A stretch of 64,000 nucleotides of DNA from Pseudomonadota bacterium (GTDB taxonomy: Bacteria; Pseudomonadota; Alphaproteobacteria; Sphingomonadales; Sphingomonadaceae). A program made the translations under genes and the position numbers. The stretch covers positions 19,682 to 83,681 of the forward strand of contig JAJZTH010000013.1 of the NCBI GenBank assembly GCA_021849075.1, given 5' to 3'. Positions 8,012 to 16,937 of the stretch are shown piece by piece. The notes beneath the pieces are model-generated. The model ran no database searches. It was not told the DNA's origin and saw nothing but the letters and a program-made list of their open reading frames with translations. Numbering within the stretch: position 1 is the stretch's first letter; each line of letters begins with the position of its first letter.

Positions 8012-8743
8012 ATGACTATCGAAAACAAGGTCGTCGCAATCACCGGCGCGAGCAGCGGCATTGGCGAAGGGACGGCGCGCCTGCTGGCGGCGCGAGGCGC
8101 GAAGCTGATGCTGGGCGCGCGGCGCACGGATCGGCTGGCGGCGCTGGCCGACGAGTTGAACGCAGCGGGCGGCACCGTGGCCTTTCGCGCGCTGGACGTC
8201 ACCGACCCCGCCGATGTCGAGGCGTTCGTCGCCGCGACGCAGGCGGAATATGGCCGCATCGACGTGCTGGTCAGCAATGCCGGGCTGATGCCGCTGTCGC
8301 GCTTCGACAGTTTGAAGGTCGAGGAATGGGACCGGATGATCGACGTCAATGTCCGTGGCGTGCTGCATGGCATCGCGGCCGCCCTGCCCCGCTTCAAGGC
8401 GCAGCGCAGCGGTCATTTCGTCAATATATCCTCAATCGGCGGCTATCGCGTCTGGCCGACCTGCGGCGTGTATTGCGCCACCAAATATGCCGTCCGCGCC
8501 ATTTCCGACGGGCTGCGCATGGAGCATGACGATATTCGCGTGACGATCGTGTCGCCGGGCGTGGTGGAATCGGAACTGGCGAGCACCATCACCGAAGCGG
8601 GTGCGGCCGCCGCGATGGAGGATTTCCGCGCCATTGCCCTGACCCCGGACGCGATCGCCCGCGCCATCGCCTATGCGGTGGAGCAGCCCGATGATGTCGA
8701 TGTGAACGAACTGATCGTGCGGCCGGTGCGGACCATGGATTGA
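8012..8743 (+). CDS. short-chain dehydrogenase/reductase
   Basis: A 243-residue classical SDR. The nucleotide-binding TGASSGIGEG is at residues 11-20, NAG is in LVSNAGLMP, the catalytic serine is in ISSIGG and the YxxxK pair is in VYCATKYAV. The Arg-Arg pair in GARRTDRL after the second strand suggests a preference for NADP(H); this is inferred. Substrate unknown. It is divergent from an AraC regulator and followed by a strong terminator at 8757-8788. Confidence 0.93.
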   Translation: MTIENKVVAITGASSGIGEGTARLLAARGAKLMLGARRTDRLAALADELNAAGGTVAFRALDVTDPADVEAFVAATQAEYGRIDVLVSNAGLMPLSRFDSLKVEEWDRMIDVNVRGVLHGIAAALPRFKAQRSGHFVNISSIGGYRVWPTCGVYCATKYAVRAISDGLRMEHDDIRVTIVSPGVVESELASTITEAGAAAAMEDFRAIALTPDAIARAIAYAVEQPDDVDVNELIVRPVRTMD

Positions 8744-8756
8744 TACCGCATAACGC

Positions 8757-8788
8757 AAATGGGCCGCTCCTTATGAAGCGGCCCATTT
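8757..8788. terminator. hairpin terminator after the SDR gene
   Basis: A perfect 12-bp stem (AAATGGGCCGCT and its complement) with an 8-base loop, 14 bases after the SDR stop. The A/T ends make it usable on either strand. Confidence 0.7.
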
Positions 8789-8792
8789 ACAT

Positions 8793-8879
8793 CCGTTCGC
8801 CCCGATGAGGGCTGGTCTTTCTGAAGAGAAGATCAGGGCTTCGACAGGCTCTCCTGAGCGAAGTCGAAGGGCCGAACGG
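8793..8879. repeat. palindromic intergenic repeat, family 1, copy 2 (diverged)
   Basis: Begins CCGTTCGCCC and ends with GAACGG. The right part holds GGGCTTCGACAGGCTCTCC followed by a second inverted half (GAGCGAAGTCGAAGG), so this copy has an internal extra palindrome. It lies between the convergent SDR and LytTR regulator genes. Confidence 0.7.
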
Positions 8880-8900
8880 GTCAAAATTGTTCCAGGCCGA

Positions 8901-9701
8901 TCAATGGACGAAGCGGGCCACCACATCGCGGTAGGAACGGCTGACCTTCACCTGCGCGCCGCTTTCCAGCACCAGGAAACATTCGCCATTGGTGTGGGGC
9001 TTGACCTGACGCACCTGGCTGAGGTTGACGATGGTGGAGCGATGCACGCGCTGGAAATTGCGCGGGTCGAGCCGCTTTTCCAGATCCTTCATCGTTTCGC
9101 GCAGGATCAGCGAATTGTCGGCGGTGTAGATGCACATATAGTCGCCCGCCGCGTCGATTCGTTCGATCGAATCGACATCGACGCGGAAAATCTGGCCGCG
9201 ATCCTTGATATTGATCAGCTTTTCGAAGCGGTTGGAGGCAGGCGCATCATCATCGCTGGCAAAATCGCTCATCGCCTGCGGCGCGACTTCGGCCAGCACT
9301 TCACGCAGCTTTTCGACTTCCTGCACCTGCTTCTTTTCGGACAGGCGCTGGCGCACCCGGTCGAGCGCGTCGGCCAGACGGCCTTCGTCCACCGGTTTCA
9401 TCAGATAATCGACCGCCTGCGCTTCGAACGCGCGGATCGCATAATCGCTATAGGCGGTGCAGAAGATGACGAGCGGCGGCTCCACCTCCATCAATCCCTG
9501 CACGACGGAAAAGCCGTCAAAACCCGGCATCTGAATGTCGAGGAACACAAGGTCGGGTTTATGCGTCTTGATTGCGCGGATGGCTTCGCGGCCATTGGTG
9601 CAGGTTTCGACGATTTCGACATCCTCATGCGCTTGGAGACGCAGCGCAAGGCCCTGAATAGCCAGGCTTTCGTCATCGACGAGGATTGTTCTGATGGTCA
9701 T
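8901..9701 (-). CDS. LytTR family response regulator
   Basis: A 266-residue response regulator. The receiver domain (residues 1-120) has the acidic pair in LVDDES, the phosphoacceptor Asp55 in LVFLDIQMPG and lysine in YLMKPVDEG. A linker with a helical stretch leads to a LytTR DNA-binding domain (from about residue 165: IFRVDVDSIERIDAAGDYM, then RVHRSTIVNLSQV). Its start overlaps the stop of the histidine kinase gene by four bases, so the two form one unit. LytTR regulators often control envelope or exopolymer genes; the target here is unknown. Confidence 0.94.
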   Translation of the reverse strand: MTIRTILVDDESLAIQGLALRLQAHEDVEIVETCTNGREAIRAIKTHKPDLVFLDIQMPGFDGFSVVQGLMEVEPPLVIFCTAYSDYAIRAFEAQAVDYLMKPVDEGRLADALDRVRQRLSEKKQVQEVEKLREVLAEVAPQAMSDFASDDDAPASNRFEKLINIKDRGQIFRVDVDSIERIDAAGDYMCIYTADNSLILRETMKDLEKRLDPRNFQRVHRSTIVNLSQVRQVKPHTNGECFLVLESGAQVKVSRSYRDVVARFVH

Positions 9702-10810
9702 GCGGCCACTTTCGATGTTTCATCCATGTTAAGCGGAATTTCGATGATGACCGAAAAACCGCCCGGCGTGGAACGCGTTTCGAAGCTCTGTCGTTCCCCG
9801 AAAGCCTGAATTAATCGGTCCCGGATGTTCGGCAGGCCCACGCCCGTCCCCTCGCTCATGGGAATGTGCGGCTTCATCGCGCCATCGTTCAATCCCGGCC
9901 CGCTGTCCGATACGACGATCCGCACATTTTCACCGGCAGGCTGCGCGCTGACCGCTATTTCCGCCCCTTCCTCCTTGGGCGTGACCGCATATTTGATCGC
10001 ATTTTCGACCAGCGGCTGGAGCAGCAGCGAAGGCAGACGCGCCCGCGCCACCGCCGGATCGATGCTGAAAGAGGGACGCAGCCGATCCTCGAACCGCATT
10101 TTCTCAATCTCCAGATAGAGTTTGAGCGTCTCAATCTCCTGCTCGATCGTGACCTGCGCGGTCGGTTCGTTGACCAGCGTGTAGCGCAGGAAGGAGGAGA
10201 GGCGCGAAAGCATCGCATTGGCGCGATCGGTCTGTTTGAGCAGCACGAGAGTAGAGATGGAATTGAGCGTGTTGAACAGGAAATGGGGATTAAGCTGATA
10301 GCGCAGCATCGCCAGCTGGGCGTTGGCCGCCTGATTTTCCAGCCGCAGCAACTGGTCCGCCTGTTCTTCCACCGTCAGGTAGAAATTAATGGCGTAATAG
10401 AGGGCTGACCAGGCCCCCAGCAATGTCATCGAGAGATAGAAGGCGCCCAGAAACAGTTGCAGCCCGGCCGTCTCGCTGGCGCGGTTCTGGGTGGAAAAGA
10501 CCCAGGCGTCGATGAAGGCGACCAGCCCGGCGGCCGCCACCACCGTCACGATCGACACGCCCCATGTCACGATCGGCCGTTTCTTGACCAGAAAGCGGAA
10601 CATCACCGCGATCAGCAACGTCACCGAATAGCCGGTGACGGTGGAGATCATCACCGGCACAAGACTGGAAAGCGGCTGGCCATTGGCGATGGTGGAGGAG
10701 CCGCGCAATAGAAAGGCGCCAGCCCATCCCAGCGACTGAAGGTTCCAGAAGGCGCGATTCTTGTCAGCGAAGAAAGGCTGAGGCTGGATGCGGGGCACGG
10801 ATACGGACAT
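9698..10810 (-). CDS. LytS-type sensor histidine kinase
   Basis: A 370-residue membrane kinase. About four hydrophobic spans fill residues 25-150, followed by a short coiled coil (EEQADQLLRLENQAANAQLA) and the His_kinase domain with QLNPHFLFNTLNS, where the His is the phosphorylation site. The HATPase domain shows LVENAIKYAV (N box) and VSDSGPGLND (G1 box), then GVGLPNIRDRL. ATG 10810 fits the family start; an in-frame start at 10861 is possible. It is the cognate kinase of the overlapping LytTR regulator. The signal is unknown. Confidence 0.92.
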   Translation of the reverse strand: MSVSVPRIQPQPFFADKNRAFWNLQSLGWAGAFLLRGSSTIANGQPLSSLVPVMISTVTGYSVTLLIAVMFRFLVKKRPIVTWGVSIVTVVAAAGLVAFIDAWVFSTQNRASETAGLQLFLGAFYLSMTLLGAWSALYYAINFYLTVEEQADQLLRLENQAANAQLAMLRYQLNPHFLFNTLNSISTLVLLKQTDRANAMLSRLSSFLRYTLVNEPTAQVTIEQEIETLKLYLEIEKMRFEDRLRPSFSIDPAVARARLPSLLLQPLVENAIKYAVTPKEEGAEIAVSAQPAGENVRIVVSDSGPGLNDGAMKPHIPMSEGTGVGLPNIRDRLIQAFGERQSFETRSTPGGFSVIIEIPLNMDETSKVAA

Positions 10811-10879
10811 TGGATGCAGGCTTAGGCGATTTATGCCGCCGTTCAAAGCAGGATCGGGCAAAGTCCGTTCCGGGCAGGA

Positions 10880-11362
10880 TCAGGCCGCGACGGCTGGCTC
10901 CTGCGTCATCGGCGTCACTTCATCGGTGCAAATCCACACCAGATCGGCCAGATCGAGCGTGCGCCCGTCATGCGCCTGTACGGCGATGCGGCGGATCGGC
11001 TGGCGATCGCGGCTATCGGCCAGAACCTGACAATTGGGCGGCGCGCAGCCCCATTTTTCGCCCCACTGGCGTAGCGCGATCATGGCCGGGGCCAGTTCCT
11101 GCCCCTTTTCGGTCAGCCGATATTCGACCTTGCGCCGGTCGCACTGCATCGGCTGGCGCAGCATGATGCCATTTTCCACCAGCCGGGCGAGCCGGTTGGC
11201 CAGGATGTTGCGGGCGATGCCCAGCGACGACTGAAACTCCTCAAAATGGCGGATGCCCGACAGGGCGCCGCGCAGGATCAGGAAGGACCATCGTTCCCCC
11301 ATCGCTTCCAGCGCGGTGGGAAGGGCGCATTGTTCCAGATCCTGGGCCAGATTATGTTTCAT
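10880..11362 (-). CDS. HxlR family transcriptional regulator
   Basis: A 160-residue winged-helix protein of the HxlR family: ALEAMGERWSFLILRGAL, HFEEFQSSLGIARNILANRL and the wing YRLTEKGQELAPAM. The cysteine in the N-terminal EQCAL is the residue that senses electrophiles or oxidants in some members. A C-terminal extension of about 50 residues follows the winged helix. ATG 11362 is taken because the family begins close to it; the frame opens further upstream without homology. It is divergent from the (p)ppGpp synthetase gene. Confidence 0.9.
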   Translation of the reverse strand: MKHNLAQDLEQCALPTALEAMGERWSFLILRGALSGIRHFEEFQSSLGIARNILANRLARLVENGIMLRQPMQCDRRKVEYRLTEKGQELAPAMIALRQWGEKWGCAPPNCQVLADSRDRQPIRRIAVQAHDGRTLDLADLVWICTDEVTPMTQEPAVAA

Positions 11363-11473
11363 GGGTCTAACGCATAGCGTAAAGCAGCAGCCGTTGCAAA
11401 ATCGCCGACTAATTGTGGCAACATGGGATTTTTTTGTTGCACGACAAGGGGGTTCCAACACAATCGGGCAACG

Positions 11474-13579
11474 ATGCTACGCCAATATGAACTTGTCGAA
11501 CGGGTAAAGCGCTACGATCCGGATGCGGACGAAGCGATGATCAACCGCGCCTATGTCTTTTCCGTCCAGAAACATGGCAGCCAGAAACGCGCCAGCGGCG
11601 ACCCCTATTTCAGCCATCCGATTGAAGTTGCCGGCATATTGACCGACTTCAATCTGGACGACCAGACCATCGTGACCGCGCTGTTGCATGACACGATCGA
11701 GGATACGCTCGTCACCTATGAGGAGATTGAGCAGGCGTTCGGCAAGGATGTCGCGCGCATGGTCGACGGCGTGACGAAGCTGTCGAAGATCGAAGCCATG
11801 TCCGAAAATGAGCGGGCGGCGGAAAATCTGCGCAAGTTCCTGCTCGCCATGTCGGACGATATTCGCGTGCTGCTGGTGAAGCTGGCCGACCGGCTGCACA
11901 ATATGCGCACGCTGCATTTCATCAAGAATCCCGACAAGCGGCGGCGCATCGCGCGCGAGACGATGGATATCTATGCCCCGCTGGCCGAGCGGATCGGCAT
12001 GTACGACTTCATGCGCGAGATGCAGCTGCTATCCTTCCGCGAGATCGAGCCGGAAGCCTATGACGGCATCATCAAGCGGCTGGAGCAACTGAAGGAAGGC
12101 GGCCATGACAAGGTCGACCGGATCGGCGCGGAGCTGCAATTGCTGCTGGCGGGCAAGGGCATGTCGGTCAGCGTGTCGGGCCGCGAAAAACACCCCTATT
12201 CCATCTTCAAGAAGATGCAGGAACGCCATATCAGCTTTGAGCAGCTGACCGACGTCATGGCTTTCCGCGTCATCACCGACACGGTGGAGGATTGTTACCG
12301 CGCGCTGGGCGTCATCCACCAGACGTTCAAGATGGTACCGGGCCGGTTCAAGGATTATATCTCCACGCCCAAGCGCAACGGTTATCAGTCGCTGCACACC
12401 ACCGTCATCCATCAGGACAATGCCCGCATCGAGGTGCAGATTCGCAGCCGCGACATGCATAATGACGCGGAAATGGGTCTGGCGGCGCATTGGGCCTACA
12501 AGCAGAAGGGCGACGCCACCGATCATCATGCCGCCTGGCTGCGCGATCTGGTGGAAATACTGGAGCAGAGCCAGGATGCGGACGAGCTGCTCGAACATAC
12601 GCGCATGGCGATGTATCAGGACCGCATCTTCGCCTTCACCCCCAAGGGCGAACTGCACCAGTTGCCCAAGGGATCGACGCCGGTCGACTTCGCCTATGCG
12701 GTCCACACATCGCTGGGCAACCAAACCGTCGGCGCGAAGGTGAATGGCCGGGTCGTGCCGCTGCGCACGGGGCTGGAAAATGGCGATCAGGTCGAAATCC
12801 TCAAATCCGAGGGGCAGGAGCCGCAACCCGGCTGGCTGACCTTCGCCATCACCGGCAAGGCGCGCGCCGCCATCCGCCGCTTCATCCGCCAGAAGCAGCG
12901 CGGCGAGGAAATCAAGCTGGGCGAAAAACTCTATGAAGAGATTATCGGCCGCTTTTCCCCCGATCTGGCCAAGGAGCTGGGCGACAAGGCGCTGACCGCC
13001 GCATTGAAGCGGCTGAAGCTGGACGATCGCGCGTCGCTGATGGTCGCCATCGCCACCCATCGCGTGCTCGATTCCGAAGTGATGGAGGCGCTGATGCCCG
13101 GCTCCACCAGCCATGAAGGCATGGAGGAAGCCCATCCGCGCCAGCATGAGCCGGTATCGATCCGCGGCCTGACGCCGGGCATCGCCTATAATCTGTCCGA
13201 TTGCTGCCACCCCGTCCCCGGCGACCGGATCGTGGGGGTGCGGCGCACCGGCGAGCCGATCGAGGTGCACACGATCGATTGCCGGTCGCTGGAGGTGGAT
13301 CAGGACGACGACTGGGTCGATCTGGCCTGGGACAGCAAGTCGAAGGGCGGCACGGCGCGCCTGTCCGTCATCGTCAAGAACCAGCCGGGCGCGCTGGCGG
13401 CGGTGGCGAATGTGTTCGGCGCAACCAAGGCGAACATCCTCAACCTGCAATTGGTGAACCGCGAAGGCCCGTTCCACACCGACATCATCGATCTGGAAGT
13501 GGCCGACGCGCAGCATTTGAACCGCATATTGTCAGCGCTGCGCGCGATCGACGTGGTGGTGCAGGCGGATCGGGTTTAA
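11474..13579 (+). CDS. relA/spoT: bifunctional (p)ppGpp synthetase/hydrolase (Rsh)
   Basis: A 701-residue long RSH protein with the usual order: HD hydrolase domain (HPIEVAGIL, LLHDTIEDT; residues about 25-180), synthetase domain (GREKHPYSIFKKM, then PKRNGYQSLHTTV; about 235-350), TGS (VFAFTPKGELHQLPKGSTP analogue from about 385) and C-terminal ACT domain (about 625-701). HD and ED residues of the hydrolase and the synthetase motif are both present, so it should make and degrade (p)ppGpp. Alphaproteobacteria usually carry one such enzyme. ATG 11474 starts MLRQYELVERV, the family N-terminus. Confidence 0.95.
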   Translation: MLRQYELVERVKRYDPDADEAMINRAYVFSVQKHGSQKRASGDPYFSHPIEVAGILTDFNLDDQTIVTALLHDTIEDTLVTYEEIEQAFGKDVARMVDGVTKLSKIEAMSENERAAENLRKFLLAMSDDIRVLLVKLADRLHNMRTLHFIKNPDKRRRIARETMDIYAPLAERIGMYDFMREMQLLSFREIEPEAYDGIIKRLEQLKEGGHDKVDRIGAELQLLLAGKGMSVSVSGREKHPYSIFKKMQERHISFEQLTDVMAFRVITDTVEDCYRALGVIHQTFKMVPGRFKDYISTPKRNGYQSLHTTVIHQDNARIEVQIRSRDMHNDAEMGLAAHWAYKQKGDATDHHAAWLRDLVEILEQSQDADELLEHTRMAMYQDRIFAFTPKGELHQLPKGSTPVDFAYAVHTSLGNQTVGAKVNGRVVPLRTGLENGDQVEILKSEGQEPQPGWLTFAITGKARAAIRRFIRQKQRGEEIKLGEKLYEEIIGRFSPDLAKELGDKALTAALKRLKLDDRASLMVAIATHRVLDSEVMEALMPGSTSHEGMEEAHPRQHEPVSIRGLTPGIAYNLSDCCHPVPGDRIVGVRRTGEPIEVHTIDCRSLEVDQDDDWVDLAWDSKSKGGTARLSVIVKNQPGALAAVANVFGATKANILNLQLVNREGPFHTDIIDLEVADAQHLNRILSALRAIDVVVQADRV

Positions 13580-13590
13580 GGGCTGAAATT

Positions 13591-13770
13591 GGGTGGTTTC
13601 CCGCCATTCCCCTCCCACACGTGGGAGGGGCAGCGAGACTTAATGAGCGTAGCGAATTTAGTCGCAGCGGGGTGGGCTGTTGCTACGTCCAGCCCACCCC
13701 CTTGATGGGAGGCGCGTGACTCCCATCAACCCCTCCCGTTTACGGGAGGGGGAACATCCGCGTCTGGCCG
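13591..13770 (+). repeat. structured interspersed repeat, family 2, copy A
   Basis: A 180-bp element built of consecutive palindromes. There is a 10-bp stem at about 13609-13630 (CCCCTCCCAC with complement), then a conserved spacer (TTAATGAGCGTAGCGAATTT), a stem around GGGGTGGGCTG, an inner palindrome TGATGGGAGGCGCGTGACTC and a last stem CCCTCCCGT/ACGGGAGGG. Copies B (15177-15324) and C (23462-23640) lie in the opposite orientation. No coding frame fits. Confidence 0.85.
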
Positions 13771-13849
13771 AACCCCGCCGCCGCCCCACTTTCCGCGTGA
13801 CATTTCCCCTCCTTTCCCCTAAAGGCGCGCCCAGCGGGTTCCTCGGAAC

Positions 13850-14079
13850 CCTCCGTCCGAGACAGTTGGTGAAGGGAATTTGCCCTTCTTAATCTCCAGC
13901 CTAGACGGGGAAAAGTTCTTTACCGGACGGGTCATGCACCCGATTCGGGTCTGCCTGTTTCCTTATGGACGGGCCAGTCGACCTCTCCCCTTCGGACTTA
14001 GTGCCCCATGCCGCAAGGCGTGGGTTTTAGCCGTTCGCTTGGCTGTTCAGGCGAAGCGAACATGAAGTGGAGTAATGGC
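13850..14079 (+). promoter_or_regulatory. rplJ leader (probable L10 leader)
   Basis: About 230 bases without a gene upstream of rplJ. Rich in possible stems, with GAGACAGTTGGTGAAGGGAA pairing region, CTTAATCTCC and further hairpins (ACCCGATTCGGGT; CCATGCCGCAAGGCGTGG). Ribosomal protein L10 (with L12) represses its own operon by binding such a leader in many bacteria. Position and the GAGACAGTTGGTG/TTAATCTC pair fit that; the exact fold was not computed. Confidence 0.6.
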
Positions 14080-14595
14080 ATGGATCGTAATCAGAAAGCT
14101 GAGGTCGTTTCCGCGCTGAACGCAGAGCTGGCAGAAGTTGGCGTGGTCGTCGTGACCCGCAACCTCGGCATGACCGTCGCCCAGTCGACCGTCCTGCGCC
14201 AGAAAATGCGCGAAGCCGGTGCGTCCTACAAGGTTACGAAGAACCGCCTCGCCAAGATCGCCCTCGAAGGCACCAGCTACACCGGCCTGAGCGACCTGCT
14301 CACCGGCCCGGTTGGCCTCGCCTCCTCGGTCGATCCGGTCGCCGCCGCCAAGGTTGCGATCGATTTCGCCAAGACCAACGACAAGATTGAGATCGTTGGC
14401 GGCGCGATGGGCGAAGTGCTGCTCGATGCGGAGGGCGTCAAGGCCCTGGCGTCGATGCCGTCGCTGGATGAACTGCGTGCGAAGCTGGTCGGCCTTCTGG
14501 TCGCCCCGGCTACCAAGCTCGCAACCGTCACCCAGGCACCGGCTGCGCAGCTTGCGCGCGTCTTCAACGCCTATGCGGAGAAGGAAGCGGCCTGA
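14080..14595 (+). CDS. rplJ: 50S ribosomal protein L10
   Basis: A 171-residue L10, base of the ribosomal stalk that holds L7/L12 dimers. Conserved features include MDRNQKAEVVSALN at the start, LRQKMREAGASYKVTKNRL (rRNA-binding domain) and a C-terminal helix for L12 binding. ATG 14080 has GTGGAG eight bases before; the frame is open to 14008 but that part is leader. It forms an operon with rplL (69 bp gap). No rplK-rplA before or rpoBC after it in this window. Confidence 0.97.
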   Translation: MDRNQKAEVVSALNAELAEVGVVVVTRNLGMTVAQSTVLRQKMREAGASYKVTKNRLAKIALEGTSYTGLSDLLTGPVGLASSVDPVAAAKVAIDFAKTNDKIEIVGGAMGEVLLDAEGVKALASMPSLDELRAKLVGLLVAPATKLATVTQAPAAQLARVFNAYAEKEAA

Positions 14596-14664
14596 GCCGT
14601 TCCGGAACCGTTTTTTTGACCCTCATCTGACGGGGCATTTTCGCCCCAATAAAGGAACTATATC

Positions 14665-15042
14665 ATGGCAGACATCAACGCTCTGGTCGATCAGCTCTCG
14701 GCCCTCACCGTCCTCGAAGCCGCTGAACTCTCGAAGGCTCTGGAAGAAAAGTGGGGCGTTTCGGCCGCCGCTGCCGTCGCCGTCGCTGGCCCGGCTGCTG
14801 GCGCCCCCGCCGCCGCCGCTGCTGAAGAGCAGACCGAATTCGACGTGATCCTGACCGGCGACGGTGGCAAGAAGATCAACGTCATCAAGGAAGTCCGCGC
14901 CATCACCGGCCTGGGCCTGACCGAAGCCAAGGCTCTGGTCGAAGGCGCTCCCAAGGCGATCAAGGAAGGCGTGAGCAAGGACGAGGCCGAGAAGGTCAAG
15001 AAGCAGCTGGAAGAAGCCGGCGCGACCGTCGAGCTGAAGTAA
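14665..15042 (+). CDS. rplL: 50S ribosomal protein L7/L12
   Basis: A 125-residue L7/L12. The N-terminal dimerisation helices ([20 protein letters not shown]), an Ala/Pro hinge (residues about 37-52) and the C-terminal factor-binding domain ([35 protein letters not shown]) are all present. It recruits translation GTPases to the ribosome. AAAGGA lies nine bases before the ATG. Terminator at 15104-15135. Confidence 0.98.
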   Translation: MADINALVDQLSALTVLEAAELSKALEEKWGVSAAAAVAVAGPAAGAPAAAAAEEQTEFDVILTGDGGKKINVIKEVRAITGLGLTEAKALVEGAPKAIKEGVSKDEAEKVKKQLEEAGATVELK

Positions 15043-15103
15043 TCGGACTAGCCCCGTGGCCATGCGCTGCGGGGCGAACCGATCCGGTTCCAGCCGGACA
15101 AAG

Positions 15104-15135
15104 AGGCGGCGCCCGCAAGGGTTGCCGCCTTTTTT
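15104..15135 (+). terminator. Rho-independent terminator of rplJL
   Basis: A 7-bp stem (AGGCGGC/GCCGCCT) with a 13-base loop that can pair further, followed by six T. It lies 62 bases after the rplL stop, which indicates that transcription ends before any downstream gene. Confidence 0.85.
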
Positions 15136-15176
15136 GTGTCTGGGGAATATGAGGGAATGGCCGCAGGCGGGCAGAA

Positions 15177-15324
15177 GCGGACATATTCCCCCTCCCGTAA
15201 ACGGGAGGGGCTAGGGGGTGGGCTGGACGTAGCAACAGCCCACCCCGCTGCGACTAAATTCGCTACGCTCATTAAGTCTCGCTTCCCCTCCCGCGTGCGG
15301 GAGGGGAATGGCAGGAAACCACCC
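15177..15324 (-). repeat. structured interspersed repeat, family 2, copy B
   Basis: Same element as copy A in reverse orientation, but without the inner TGATGGGAG...CTCCCATCA palindrome: CTAGGGGG stands in its place. The stem at the right end is CCCCTCCCGC/GCGGGAGGGG, where copy A has CCCCTCCCAC/GTGGGAGGGG, so one base pair differs with both partners changed. It lies between the rplL terminator and the porin gene. Confidence 0.85.
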
Positions 15325-15353
15325 CTATCCGCCAGTCGCTTGACAGCTCCCGC

Positions 15354-16793
15354 TCAATAATTCCACTGCACCTGCGTTCTGATCAGATTGCCTTCGGCGC
15401 GGCCGGTGCGGCGTTCGTCGGCTTCGGCGCGCTTCATGCGGGCATAGGCGAAGGTGAATTCCAGCGCCTTCCATGGCTGCCATTCGACGCCCAGTTCGAA
15501 TTCGTCGGTTTCCAGACGCGGTGCATTGGTGCCCGCTTTCCATCCGCCGCGATAATGTTGCCAGCGGCCATAGGGCATCAGCGCGCCGATGCTGTCATCC
15601 GTCGGCAGGCGATACATGGCCTGCACATAGCCGCCGCTCAGATTCTTCGTTTCGATCGACTGGCTGATCCGGTCGAACTCCGGCCCCTTGCCCCAATTCC
15701 ATTCGGCCTGGATGCCGAAGGGCTGGGGATAGAGAATGGCGTGAATGCCAGCGCGATTATCGTCATAGGCGATGGTGCTGACCCCGCCGCTGCGCAATTC
15801 GGGCTGCACATCGTTCATCATCGCCGATCCGCCGATTTCGAACACCTGCCCTTCAAAGGCGTCGCCCAGCCCATCCAGTTCGAACGGCCAGGTCGCAAAG
15901 GCCACCTTCATCAGCCCGCGATTCTGTTCGGTGCGGTTGGTGCCCTGCCCATTGAAGACGCCAAGGCCGAAAGCGCCATAATTGCCGAACAGCTTTTGCC
16001 CGTCATGCCCCAGTCGATCCCAGATCTTCTGCACCGACGGCGGGGTGTAATAGGCGACGATGCCCAGATCGCGCTCGCTGGGAACGCCACTGTTGATCGC
16101 ATCGCTGCGGTCGAGCGTCAGGCGGTTGGACGAGGATTGCATATTTTCCCAGCCGAACGGCACCTTCGACTGGCCGAAGCGCAGCCGCCAGTTCTTCCCC
16201 TTGTCGAGGAAGACGTCGGCATAGGCGTCGCGCAGCTGGACGAAGCCTTCGCGCCGTTCGCTGCCCGCCTGATTGTTCACCGCCGACGCGAAATCAGACT
16301 GGAGGTAGAGCGACACCCGGTCGGACACATCGCCCTGAAGCACCAGCCGCGCGCGGCGCAGGGAGAAGCTGCCGCGATCCGAAATCGAGCTGTCATGGAC
16401 CGACCGCAGTCGGGACTGGCCGGAAGGCGCGCTGTCATCCCCGGACAGGAAGGCGTTGTAGCGCATCTGGGTATAGCCGCGCAGCGTCAGCTTTTCATAC
16501 CAGGCTTTGGATTTTGGCGCTGTGGCCGACGCCGGGATAGCGGCAGGCGGCTGAGCGGCGGCGGCGAGCGCGACGGGCGTGGATGCGGCCGTTTCAGGAG
16601 AGGCAGGCGCGACGGCGACCGGCTGCGCGGGCTTGTTGGCCGCCAGCGCAGCCGTCAACGCCTGCACCTGCGCCTTGAGTTCGTCGATCTGGCGCTGCAG
16701 GGCCGCATTGTCGGGCGCCTGCGCAGCGGCGGGCGCGGATGCCATCAACAATGCCATCGCGGTGCCGGCAGCCAGTCTCAATCGGAGCGTCAT
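15354..16793 (-). CDS. outer membrane porin, phosphate-selective OprO/OprP type
   Basis: A 479-residue exported barrel protein. It has a signal peptide (ending ASAPAAAQA), a coiled coil (AALQRQIDELKAQVQALTAA, residues about 30-50), an Ala/Pro linker, then a beta-barrel of the Porin_O_P type (WYEKLTLRGYTQMRY; FSLRRARLVLQGDVSDRVSL; RDAYADVFL). It ends in VQWNY with the C-terminal aromatic expected for BAM recognition. Specificity for phosphate or other anions is by family only. ATG 16793; a GTG lies directly before it at 16796. Confidence 0.85.
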   Translation of the reverse strand: MTLRLRLAAGTAMALLMASAPAAAQAPDNAALQRQIDELKAQVQALTAALAANKPAQPVAVAPASPETAASTPVALAAAAQPPAAIPASATAPKSKAWYEKLTLRGYTQMRYNAFLSGDDSAPSGQSRLRSVHDSSISDRGSFSLRRARLVLQGDVSDRVSLYLQSDFASAVNNQAGSERREGFVQLRDAYADVFLDKGKNWRLRFGQSKVPFGWENMQSSSNRLTLDRSDAINSGVPSERDLGIVAYYTPPSVQKIWDRLGHDGQKLFGNYGAFGLGVFNGQGTNRTEQNRGLMKVAFATWPFELDGLGDAFEGQVFEIGGSAMMNDVQPELRSGGVSTIAYDDNRAGIHAILYPQPFGIQAEWNWGKGPEFDRISQSIETKNLSGGYVQAMYRLPTDDSIGALMPYGRWQHYRGGWKAGTNAPRLETDEFELGVEWQPWKALEFTFAYARMKRAEADERRTGRAEGNLIRTQVQWNY

Positions 16794-16937
16794 CACAATC
16801 TCTTTCCCTGTTCGGGGACGCCCGTATGAATTTTAGGTTACATAACGGCGTCTGTTGCATGTCGTTTTTGTGACAGTCGCTTTTGATCCGATCCGTGGTT
16901 GGCGACGCGGGCCGGGCGGGCTAAGCCTTTGGCCAGC

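Noticed and set aside
12029..13516. A 495-codon open frame on the minus strand opposite the (p)ppGpp enzyme
   Set aside because: Shadow frame without recognisable motifs.
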